Position numbers and translations under genes: made by a program. Of a stretch of 6,505 nt of DNA, positions 1 to 5,868 are shown in pieces. Source of the stretch: Kiritimatiellales bacterium (GTDB lineage: Bacteria > Verrucomicrobiota > Kiritimatiellia > Kiritimatiellales > Pontiellaceae); NCBI GenBank assembly GCA_030625905.1, contig DAOUQA010000118.1, positions 1 to 6,505 on the forward strand, written 5' to 3'. The notes under the pieces were generated by a model. The model searched no databases. It saw only the letters and a program-made list of their open reading frames with translations, and was not told the origin of the DNA. The stretch's first letter is position 1; each line of letters begins with the position of its first letter.

Positions 1-1314
1 GGGTGCGCCAATGGCTCCCACGAAGATGCCGCGTGTGGTTTCAATTATATGGAGATCGTTTGTTTCAGAAGCGAAGCCACCGTCCGAGGCATCCACGGTG
101 AGGGTGGAATTGGTTTGGAAGGTGGCGGTGTCGGCTGTGATCGCGGCGTATCCGCCCGTGGAGATGTTGATCGCCGTGAACGAGTCAGAGGCAAACGCCA
201 TGTCGCCTGCCACGGTCAGTTGACTTTGGTAAAGGTTGAACCCGCTGCCTGGGTCGAGGCTAAAGTCGTTCCCGAATTCCATGGTTCCGTTTTCCAGGGA
301 GAACACGCCATTTGAGGCGAGGGTAAAGTCGTTCCCGAATTCCATGGTGCCGTCTTGCAAATGGATTTGTTGCAGTGCGCTGTTGGCCTGGTTGTCCACG
401 ACCACGGTTCCGCCGTTTTGGTAGAGGCCATTCTGGACGACCAAATTGGTTCCGGCCAGGAAATGCTGGACAGCTCCATGGGTGCTGTAGAAGGCCAGTG
501 AGCTAAAAGTGCCTCCATGCAAATTGACCGAGTTGGTCGTGGCCTCGGTCAATATGCTGAAAAGGCCGTCGCCCGCTATGGCGGAGGTGCCGCCGATATT
601 GCCGGCAAAATTTCCGCCATGGATTGTTGCATCGCTGTTCTCCAGATAGATGGCGGCGTGGTCTACGCCGCCGGTAAAGCTGCCGGAATGGATAGTGACC
701 ATGGAGTTGTCGCCAACAAACAATCCCGTGCCGCCGTCCCCCCCGCGGAATACGCCATTGCTGATGGTCAATGTGGATCTTTCCATGACGAATCCTTCGG
801 CGCTGCCGATCCCCGCAAACTCACTTCCGGAAATGGTGGCCGTGCTGTTTGTTATATATCCGCCGATCGCTTCTCCCTCCATTCCGGGAATAGGAGGCCC
901 CCCTCCGCTTTCCGTGCCTGCGGTGCCGATAAAGCGCCCGCCCGTGACGACGAGGTTGGTGGCGTTCACCGCGCTAAATACAACCCCCTCCGAGCCGGTG
1001 ACGGTGGCCCCGGCGGTGGCATCGACCTTAAAACCGACCGCCTTGTTAGTGATGTTGACGTAGCCCTCGATATCGTGCAGCAAGGTAAGGTTAGTGGTTC
1101 CATCATACCCGACGACAAGCGATCCCGAGCCATTGGTTTGCGAGGTAATCGCGCCGGCGGTGGCCCAGTCGTTGGTGCCGTAGGCCAAGCCATCCACCCA
1201 GTTGGTGGCGGCTTGCGAAATGAGGGAGGAACATAAAAAAAGGACGGGCACCATCCAGTGCGTCGCCCTGTTTTTAGGTTCCGTCCGGTGCCATTTTGAA
1301 TCTTTCTTCATCAT
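1..1314 (-). CDS. Secreted beta-helix (autotransporter/adhesin-like) protein, N-terminal part
   Basis: The frame is open for 438 codons from an ATG at 1314 to the left edge, so the C-terminus and any anchor are outside the window. A second ATG follows immediately at 1311. The N-terminus has a basic stretch, then a hydrophobic core (MVPVLFLCSSLISQAA, residues 21-36), which fits a Sec signal peptide cleaved near residue 36. After that the protein is rich in Gly, Thr, Ser and Asn, with repeated rungs of the form N/D-S-x-x-T-I-x-G-G-x-F-x-G at about residues 117-131, 156-168, 179-192, 203-216, 226-239 and 261-272. This pattern is typical of right-handed beta-helix passenger domains. Residues 322-330 and 343-351 are identical (GTMEFGNDF). 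A surface or outer-membrane location is inferred. The gene starts 33 nt after infC on the same strand with no terminator between, but no good Shine-Dalgarno is visible (only CGGAA). The ligand or function is unknown. Confidence 0.8.
   Translation of the reverse strand, partial: MMKKDSKWHRTEPKNRATHWMVPVLFLCSSLISQAATNWVDGLAYGTNDWATAGAITSQTNGSGSLVVGYDGTTNLTLLHDIEGYVNITNKAVGFKVDATAGATVTGSEGVVFSAVNATNLVVTGGRFIGTAGTESGGGPPIPGMEGEAIGGYITNSTATISGSEFAGIGSAEGFVMERSTLTISNGVFRGGDGGTGLFVGDNSMVTIHSGSFTGGVDHAAIYLENSDATIHGGNFAGNIGGTSAIAGDGLFSILTEATTNSVNLHGGTFSSLAFYSTHGAVQHFLAGTNLVVQNGLYQNGGTVVVDNQANSALQQIHLQDGTMEFGNDFTLASNGVFSLENGTMEFGNDFSLDPGSGFNLYQSQLTVAGDMAFASDSFTAINISTGGYAAITADTATFQTNSTLTVDASDGGFASETNDLHIIETTRGIFVGAIGAP
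262..351 (-). repeat. Internal 63-nt-period direct repeat in the beta-helix gene
   Basis: Two copies of a 27-nt segment lie at 262-288 and 325-351 and differ at one base. Both encode GTMEFGNDF on the minus strand. The flanking bases are also partly alike, so the unit is probably a 21-residue (one-rung) duplication. Such near-identity at the DNA level suggests a recent tandem duplication within the coding sequence. Confidence 0.85.
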
Positions 1315-1347
1315 GGGCGGTTCCGATCGGGATATTTTGAAGGCGTA

Positions 1348-1899
1348 TTATTTTTGGATTTTTTTCGGCACGAGGATGGCGTTGACGAAACGACCGTTCA
1401 TGCGTGGCGCCTGATCGACCGTCGTGATGTCTATCGTATCCGCTATGACACGCTGCATGACTTGAAATCCAAGTTCGCGGTGGGCATTCTCGCGACCGCG
1501 GAACATGAGCGAAATCTTGACGCGGTCGCCGTGCTCGATGAACTTGCGCAGGTTGCGCATCTTGGTGTCGTAGTCGTGGTCGCCCACATTGACGCGGAAT
1601 TTGACTTCCTTGAGCTTGGTCTGCACCTGGTGCTTCTTTTGCTCTTTCTTCTTTTTTTCCTGGTCGTACTTGTATTTGCCGTAATCCATGATCCGGCACA
1701 ACGGCGGTTTGGCGGTGGGGGAAATCTCCACCAGATCGAGCCCATACTGGTCGGAGCGCCGCAATGCGTCGCCTGTTTTCATGATGCCGAGCTGATCGCC
1801 GTTGGGATCGATCACGCGGATTTCTGGCACGCGGATACGGTGGTTGATCCGTGTCTGCGGTTCCCTCGACTGTCTACCTCTGTAGTTTTGCCTGCTAAT
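1348..1899 (-). CDS. infC: Translation initiation factor IF-3, AUU start
   Basis: IF-3 binds the 30S subunit, prevents premature 50S joining and proofreads the start codon and initiator tRNA. From the AUU at 1899 the protein has 183 residues, about the usual length. The N-domain carries RINHRIR then EIRVIDPNGDQLGIM (about residues 17-39) and PPLCRIMDYGKYKY (65-78). A lysine-rich linker (about 77-91) follows, then the C-domain with KEVKFR (97-102), GDRVKISLMFRGRE (124-137) and a C-terminal ILVPKK. The GTG at 1830 would remove the first 23 residues, including the conserved INHRIR stretch. The AUU sits 5 nt behind GGAGGT (1905-1910), and no ATG, GTG or TTG lies better placed in frame. In Escherichia coli, infC also starts at AUU, and IF-3 discriminates against that codon to repress its own synthesis; the same control is inferred here. 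It lies 50 nt downstream of thrS, as in the classic thrS-infC operon. Confidence 0.93.
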   Translation of the reverse strand: MSRQNYRGRQSREPQTRINHRIRVPEIRVIDPNGDQLGIMKTGDALRRSDQYGLDLVEISPTAKPPLCRIMDYGKYKYDQEKKKKEQKKHQVQTKLKEVKFRVNVGDHDYDTKMRNLRKFIEHGDRVKISLMFRGRENAHRELGFQVMQRVIADTIDITTVDQAPRMNGRFVNAILVPKKIQK

Positions 1900-1910
1900 C
1901 TGAGACCTCC
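1897..1910 (-). promoter_or_regulatory. infC ribosome binding site and AUU start
   Basis: On the minus strand GGAGGT (1910-1905) is followed by CTCAG and then ATT (1899-1897). The near-ideal Shine-Dalgarno and 5-nt spacing decide the start. The strong site would compensate for the non-canonical AUU codon, which is the known basis of IF-3 autoregulation. Confidence 0.85.
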
Positions 1911-1949
1911 ATGTTCTGCGGTTCGTTATTCCAAGGCCGAAAGCCGCCT

Positions 1950-3689
1950 TTATTGCGGCATTGCCACCTTGTTACGCTCCTCTTCTTTGAGCAGCTTGAT
2001 AAATTCCTCCAGACCGCATTCACCCTTCATGCCGGCGAGGCGGTGGCGTACAGCGACCTGGTTGTTTTCCTGTTCCTTGCCGCCGATAATAAGCATATAC
2101 GGAACTTTGTCCAGTTGGGCGTTCTTAACTTTCCCGTTTAATTTCCCCTGCTTGGTGTCGACCGTGGCGCGGATTTCAACCTCGCGAAGCGCCTTGAGAA
2201 TCTCGTCGGCATAGCCGAGCTGGTCGTCGGAAAGCGGAAGCACCCGCACTTGTTCGGGTGCAAGCCAGACGGGGAAGCCGCCGGCATAGTGCTCGGTCAG
2301 GATGCCGAAGAAGCGTTCGAGACTGCCGAAGAGCGCACGGTGTACCATGTAGGGACGGTGCGCCTCGCCGTCATCACCGATATATTTAAGGTCGAAGCGC
2401 TCCGGTAGGTTAAAGTCGAACTGGATGGTGCTCGTCTGCCACTCGCGGCCGATCGCATCCTTCACCTTGAGGTCGATTTTCGGGCCGTAGAATGCGCCGC
2501 CGCCTTCGTCTACTTCGTACGGAAGGCCTTCGGCTTTAATCGCCGCCTCCAGTGATTTTGTGGCCTGGTCCCACTGCGCGGGTTCGCCGACCGCCTTTTC
2601 GGGGCGGGTGGATAGGTAGGCCTTCACTTCGGTGAAGCCGAAGGTTTTCCAGATCATGTTGCAGAAGCGGATGACCTCTTTGACTTCATCCTCGATCTGA
2701 TCTTTCGTGCAGAAGATGTGTGCATCGTCCTGAGTGAAGCCGCGGACGCGGAAGAGTCCGTGTAGCGTGCCGGCCTTTTCGTAGCGGTAGACGGTTCCCA
2801 GCTCCGCCCAGCGCAGCGGAAGCTCGCGGTACGAGCGCAGGCCGGATTTGTAGATTTCGATGTGGAACGGGCAGTTCATCGGCTTGATGAAATATTCCTG
2901 TCCATCGACATCCATTGGCGCATACATGCCTTCTTTGTAGAAGTCGAGATGGCCAGAGGTTTCCCATAGGTTGGCCTTGCCGACGTGCGGGGTATAGAGG
3001 ATATCGTAGCCATTCTTGAAGTGCTCTTTCTTCCAGAAGTCCTCGATGATCGAGCGGATGCGCGCGCCCTTCGGATGCCAGTGTACCAGACCGGGACCAA
3101 CCTTTTCTGAAATCGAATAGAGGTCGAGATCCTTGGCGAGGCGGCGGTGGTCGCGCTTCTTGGCCTCCTCGATCTGTTTCATGTAGAGGCGGAGCTGTTT
3201 CGGGTTGGTGAAGGCCGTGCCGTAGAGGCGCTGCAACATCGGGTTGGTTTCCAATCCCCGGAAATAGGAGCCCGCCACATTCATGATCTTGAAGGTGCGG
3301 AGCTTACCGGTGCTTTCCACGTGCGGACCGCGGCAGAGATCCTTGAATTCGCCGCAGGAGTAGAAGGTGATCGCTTCGCCTTCCGGCACGTCGGCCAGGC
3401 GTTCGAGTTTATATTTCTGCCCCTTGAGGATTTCCTTCGCCTCGTCGCGCGAAACCTCAATGCGCTCAAACGGAAGATCCTCCGCAACAAGCTTCTGCAT
3501 TTCCGCTTCGATCCGCTCAAAGTCTTCCGGCGTAATGCGGGCTTCGAGATCGAAGTCATAGTAGAAGCCGTCGTCGGTTGAAGGGCCGATGTCCAGCTGC
3601 ACATGATCAAACAGGCGGCACACCGCCGCCGCCATCACATGCGCCGAGCTGTGGCGCAGTGTATCCAAATCGATTGGGTTGTTGCTCAT
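1950..3689 (-). CDS. thrS: Threonyl-tRNA synthetase lacking the TGS domain
   Basis: This class II cytoplasmic synthetase charges tRNA-Thr with threonine. The 579-residue product begins almost directly with the N2 editing domain: HSSAH (His13, His17) and CRGPH (Cys119, His123) supply the four residues of the site that hydrolyses mischarged Ser-tRNA-Thr. The catalytic core covers about residues 185-470. It has the motif 2 region with FRVRGFTQDDAH (313-324), motif 3 with HRALFGSLERF (450-460), and the zinc ligands Cys273 (MNCPFH), His324 and His450. The anticodon-binding domain follows from about 475, with KVPYMLIIGGKE (528-539). Typical bacterial enzymes have about 640 residues because of an N-terminal TGS (N1) domain. 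Here it is missing, and the frame upstream of the ATG does not encode it. The start is supported by GGGAGG at 3700-3705, 10 nt upstream. The gene is first in the operon with infC. Confidence 0.97.
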   Translation of the reverse strand: MSNNPIDLDTLRHSSAHVMAAAVCRLFDHVQLDIGPSTDDGFYYDFDLEARITPEDFERIEAEMQKLVAEDLPFERIEVSRDEAKEILKGQKYKLERLADVPEGEAITFYSCGEFKDLCRGPHVESTGKLRTFKIMNVAGSYFRGLETNPMLQRLYGTAFTNPKQLRLYMKQIEEAKKRDHRRLAKDLDLYSISEKVGPGLVHWHPKGARIRSIIEDFWKKEHFKNGYDILYTPHVGKANLWETSGHLDFYKEGMYAPMDVDGQEYFIKPMNCPFHIEIYKSGLRSYRELPLRWAELGTVYRYEKAGTLHGLFRVRGFTQDDAHIFCTKDQIEDEVKEVIRFCNMIWKTFGFTEVKAYLSTRPEKAVGEPAQWDQATKSLEAAIKAEGLPYEVDEGGGAFYGPKIDLKVKDAIGREWQTSTIQFDFNLPERFDLKYIGDDGEAHRPYMVHRALFGSLERFFGILTEHYAGGFPVWLAPEQVRVLPLSDDQLGYADEILKALREVEIRATVDTKQGKLNGKVKNAQLDKVPYMLIIGGKEQENNQVAVRHRLAGMKGECGLEEFIKLLKEEERNKVAMPQ

Positions 3690-3719
3690 GAGTCGAAAAC
3701 CTCCCGTAAAAAGAGCGTG

Positions 3720-3748
3720 AATATAGGGGGAACCGCAAGCGGTGTCAA
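3720..3748 (-). promoter_or_regulatory. Sigma-70-type promoter of thrS-infC
   Basis: On the minus strand a -35 box TTGACA (3748-3743), a spacer of exactly 17 nt and a -10 box TATATT (3725-3720) lie just upstream of thrS. This gives a short leader of about 25 nt containing the GGGAGG ribosome binding site. A leader this short leaves no room for a T-box or an operator-like mRNA mimic of tRNA-Thr of the kind seen upstream of some thrS genes. Confidence 0.8.
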
Positions 3749-3757
3749 TTGGGGGAG

Positions 3758-3783
3758 CCGCTAAAACCGATGGTTTTACGCGG
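3758..3783. repeat. Hairpin/inverted repeat next to the thrS promoter
   Basis: On the plus strand the arms CCGC+TAAAACC (3758-3768) and GGTTTTA+GCGG (3772-3778 and 3780-3783) are complementary. They form 11 base pairs around a GAT loop, with one bulged C at 3779. No T-run follows on either strand, so it is not a typical intrinsic terminator. It ends 10 nt upstream of the thrS -35 box, where an operator could sit. That role is inference. Confidence 0.75.
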
Positions 3784-3798
3784 CAGTTATTAGGGAAG

Positions 3799-3846
3799 GG
3801 TTATTCGTTATTGAATCAGGTTTTTTAGGCCTAATAATGAATAACC
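3799..3846. repeat. Inverted repeat with 14-nt arms
   Basis: The arm at 3799-3812 (GGTTATTCGTTATT) pairs with 3833-3846 (AATAATGAATAACC). Thirteen pairs are Watson-Crick and one is a G-T wobble. The 20-nt loop contains the palindrome TTAGGCCTAA overlapping the right arm, and AGG (3818-3820) can also pair with CCT (3830-3832). No T-run follows the right arm on the plus strand or the left arm on the minus strand. It could be a structured RNA element, a protein-binding site or a relic of a small transposable element. Confidence 0.7.
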
Positions 3847-3926
3847 AATACTCATATAACGGGAGCCTAAAGCCCCTCTATGCGCTTCTCAACCGGAAAA
3901 GGTGTCAGGAAAAGGAAAAGGTCTGA

Positions 3927-3969
3927 ACCGGGTACATAGGTAACAGATATACCGGATACATAGGTAACA
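3927..3969. repeat. Two 19-nt direct repeats, 24-nt period
   Basis: ACCGGGTACATAGGTAACA (3927-3945) and ACCGGATACATAGGTAACA (3951-3969) match at 18 of 19 positions and are separated by GATAT. Short direct repeats of this kind occur as transposase-binding sites near the ends of some insertion sequences, such as the IS21 family. I read it as a possible element end, but no transposase is present nearby. Confidence 0.75.
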
Positions 3970-3996
3970 CTTTATAAAGAGCCATGGAGGTGATTC

Positions 3997-4041
3997 ATGG
4001 CATTGTCCGACAGGCTACGGATGGAGAGCTGTTGCGGGTGA
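3997..4041 (+). CDS. Possible 14-codon ORF with strong ribosome binding site
   Basis: ATG at 3997 is 5 nt behind a perfect GGAGGT (3986-3991) and opens a short frame, MALSDRLRMESCCG, ending in TGA. The ATG and the ribosome binding site lie in a potential hairpin: GCCATG at 3981-3986 can pair with CATGGC at 3996-4001. It may be a leader peptide, a decayed transposase start, or chance. Translation is not shown. Confidence 0.2.
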   Translation: MALSDRLRMESCCG

Positions 4042-4142
4042 ATAAAAATGGTTAAACAATAAGACTGACACCGACTCCTGATTTTTGATCTCATGACAGA
4101 CGGGGGTTGCCTCCGACAGGTTGAACACATTGCTGATTTTAA

Positions 4143-4148
4143 GAGGAG
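4143..4148 (+). promoter_or_regulatory. Ribosome binding site fixing the EEP hydrolase start
   Basis: GAGGAG lies 7 nt before the ATG at 4156 and selects this start over the in-frame ATG at 4093. The latter has no ribosome binding site and would put 21 non-signal-like residues ahead of the signal peptide. Confidence 0.8.
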
Positions 4149-4155
4149 AAATAAA

Positions 4156-5076
4156 ATGGGAATGAGATGCTGGAAGGCCATGGCACGGGGATCGGTACTG
4201 GCCTTTGTTTTTGGGATTGTTCTGAGCACGCGCGCGGAGGAGAAGCCGTTTGATGTGCGGGTGATGTCATTCAATATCCGTTACTACGACGTCTATGACG
4301 ACGGGGTGGATGACTGGAAGAATCGCAGGGAAATGGTCGCGAAGGTGATCACTGATGCGGAACTGGATCTCCTCGGGTTGCAGGAGGACAAACCGGGTCA
4401 GCTGAGATATCTAGGAATGAAGCTTCGCGGATTCCGCCATTTTGGTAAAACGCGCGATGAATCGGGAATAGGGCCCTCCAACGCGATTTTTTATCGAAAG
4501 AAAAAGTTTAAACTCGATGACCGGGGAACTTTTTGGTTTTCAGATACGCCAGATACGGTGGATTCCAAAGGGTGGGGGAACAAATACAGCCGCATCTGCA
4601 CTTGGGCTCGGTTGATTGACCGGGAAACCGGACAAGGGGTCTATCTTTTCAACGCGCATATGGATCACGCGTCGCAGTATTCCCGGGAGAGAAGCGCGGT
4701 ACTGATGGGGGAACGAATCGCCGCGCGCGAGCATAATGATCCGTTCATTATCACGGGCGACATGAATGCCAAGGAAAGCAATTCGGTCATTAGATACTTT
4801 AAGGGCGATGAAATGCAAATTGATGGCAAGACCCACTCCTTTCCCTTCAAGATACAGGATTCATTCCGCGTAAAGAACGGAAAGAAGGCTTATGCCGGAA
4901 CATTCAATGGTTTCGGAACAGCGAAAAAAGGGTATTTTGCCAAGCTTGATTATGTTCTAACCGAGGAATCGTCAGAGGTTCTGGACGCTACGGTGATCCG
5001 CTATAATGAGGATGGCCGCTATCCGTCGGATCACTGTCCGATAACGGCTCATATAAACATCGGGAACAAGCATTAA
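4156..5076 (+). CDS. Exported endonuclease/exonuclease/phosphatase (EEP) superfamily hydrolase
   Basis: The 306-residue product begins with a signal peptide (hydrophobic core SVLAFVFGIVLS, cleavage likely near STRA/EEK, residue 27), so it should act in the periplasm or outside the cell. The rest is one EEP domain with the full metal-dependent phosphoesterase set: MSFNIRY (Asn40), LLGLQED (Glu77), SNAIFY (108-113), FNAHMDH (Asn166, His168), TGDMNA (Asp202, Asn204), KLDYVL (Asp265) and SDHCPI (Asp292, His293). The segment FWFSDTP...SKGW...RICTWARL matches the secreted subgroup of COG3568-type metal-dependent hydrolases. The substrate cannot be told from sequence: DNA, phosphorylated sugars or phospholipids are possible. 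It stands alone, divergent from thrS and convergent with the dinB remnant, whose end is 32 nt away. No clear terminator is seen between them. Confidence 0.9.
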   Translation: MGMRCWKAMARGSVLAFVFGIVLSTRAEEKPFDVRVMSFNIRYYDVYDDGVDDWKNRREMVAKVITDAELDLLGLQEDKPGQLRYLGMKLRGFRHFGKTRDESGIGPSNAIFYRKKKFKLDDRGTFWFSDTPDTVDSKGWGNKYSRICTWARLIDRETGQGVYLFNAHMDHASQYSRERSAVLMGERIAAREHNDPFIITGDMNAKESNSVIRYFKGDEMQIDGKTHSFPFKIQDSFRVKNGKKAYAGTFNGFGTAKKGYFAKLDYVLTEESSEVLDATVIRYNEDGRYPSDHCPITAHINIGNKH

Positions 5077-5108
5077 GCCTTGGTGGTATCGAGGGAAGTC
5101 AGCAACTT

Positions 5109-5678
5109 CTATTTGTCAGGATCTTTGGTCTTTATGGCCGACCCGCGCCGGAGGCTTTGGTCGCCGAACCGTTGCTTGATGCCATCGGCGGCGCGGCTGA
5201 GACGGTTGCGCTTTTTGTGCAGGGCGGTGTCGGGATCGTCGAATAGGTTGAGCTGCGCGGTTTGCGGCTCGTCAGTTTCTCCCAGGCCGCTGACGCCGAA
5301 TCCGATGAGGCGGACGGGGCAGTTGCGCAGGTGCTCGTGGAGCAGGGCCATGCCGGCTTCGCGCAGGGTGATGTCGTCCTGGCTCGGAATGGAAAGTCTG
5401 GTCTGGCGGGTGATGGTGGAAAAGTCGCTCCAGCGGAGCTTTAGATGCACGGTGGTGGCGAAAAAGCCCGCCTTGCGGACGCGCCTCCCCACCTTGTCGA
5501 TCAGCCGCTTGTAGGTCGCCTCGATTGTTTCTCTGTCGGTGGCATCCTCCTTGAACGTGGTTTCGTTCGAGATGCTCTTGTCCTTTGTTTCGAGGGCGAT
5601 TCCGCGTTCGTCGATGCCATATGCAAGGCGGCTGAACACGGTTGCCGCATGTGGTCCAACCGCTTTTCTGGTATGGGA
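5109..5678 (-). pseudogene. dinB: 5'-truncated DNA polymerase IV (little-finger and clamp-binding tail only)
   Basis: The open frame runs from just after an in-frame TAG (5679-5681) to the stop at 5109. From about 5662 it matches the C-terminal third of Y-family DNA polymerase IV: GPHAATVFSRLAYGIDERGI, then SISNETTFKED, the start of the little-finger domain, then LIDKVGRRVRKAGFFATTVHLKLRWSDF-type strands (quoted in part), CPVRLIGFGVSGL and QLNLFDD. QLNLF fits the beta-sliding-clamp-binding motif, followed by the usual basic tail with AADGIKQRFGDQSLRR. The palm and fingers with the catalytic carboxylates (about 230 residues) are absent. The first possible start is the GTG at 5639, with no ribosome binding site. 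There are no internal stops or frameshifts, so the break may be recent. It cannot be a polymerase. A loss by deletion or insertion at about 5660 is inferred. Confidence 0.85.
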
Positions 5679-5868
5679 CTACAGTATTGAACAATGTTCG
5701 ATGTACATCATCAGTTGATTTCCCTTTTATCGATCCAATTTCTGCCACTTATGAGTTTTATCCAACGCCAGGCCATTGGCTTGCAGAAGGAGAAGAGTAG
5801 GTTTTGGGTCGCGAGGTTTATTCATGTAAGGTCTTAATAAATAATCTACAAATTAATGGGAGGGTTGG
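5679..5868. other. AT-rich non-coding stretch beside the dinB break
   Basis: No gene is recognised here. The sequence is visibly more AT-rich than thrS. A 28-codon plus-strand frame (5751-5837) has no ribosome binding site. A minus-strand frame starting at 5748 runs into dinB in the wrong frame. The run TCTTAATAAATAATCT (about 5832-5847) could hold a -10 element for the gene at 5869, but no -35 box at proper spacing is convincing. Confidence 0.5.

Larger units (their letters stand above)
3690..4155. other. Intergenic region between divergent thrS and EEP hydrolase genes
   Basis: This 466-nt stretch has no long coding frame. From left to right it holds the thrS leader and promoter, a tight hairpin (3758-3783), a longer inverted repeat (3799-3846), purine-rich GGAAAAGG repetitions (about 3894-3921), two 19-nt direct repeats (3927-3969), a short ORF with a strong ribosome binding site (3997-4041), and a featureless run up to the ribosome binding site at 4143-4148. 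No convincing sigma-70 promoter for the rightward gene was found. The density of repeats suggests remains of mobile-element ends. Confidence 0.7.

Noticed and set aside
517..1236. 239-codon plus-strand frame
   Set aside because: It is antisense to the beta-helix gene, whose minus-strand frame is longer, has a signal peptide and a clear repeat pattern. The plus-strand product has no recognisable domain.
1894..1912. Five-codon mini-ORF (ATG GAG GTC TCA GAT TAG) overlapping the infC start
   Set aside because: It has no ribosome binding site of its own and arises from the GGAGGT and AUU context. There is no support for translation.
1933..1950. Small hairpin (AAGGC/GCCTT) between thrS and infC as a terminator
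   Set aside because: It has only five base pairs, an eight-nt loop and no T-run. The genes most likely form one transcript.
1354..2214. 286-codon plus-strand frame
   Set aside because: It overlaps infC and the end of thrS in antisense and is explained by their codon composition.
3984..4055. 23-codon frame starting MEVIH
   Set aside because: The first five residues recall IS110-type transposases, but the rest does not match, and the ATG lacks a ribosome binding site upstream. It is too short to call.
4093..4155. Extension of the EEP hydrolase to the ATG at 4093
   Set aside because: There is no ribosome binding site there, and the added residues would bury the signal peptide. GAGGAG points to 4156.
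5077..5108. Terminator between the EEP hydrolase and the dinB remnant
   Set aside because: The only hairpin (CCTTGG/TCGAGG) has two wobble pairs and no T-run.
5751..5837. 28-codon plus-strand frame near the dinB break
   Set aside because: It has no ribosome binding site and no recognisable similarity, and is consistent with a chance frame.
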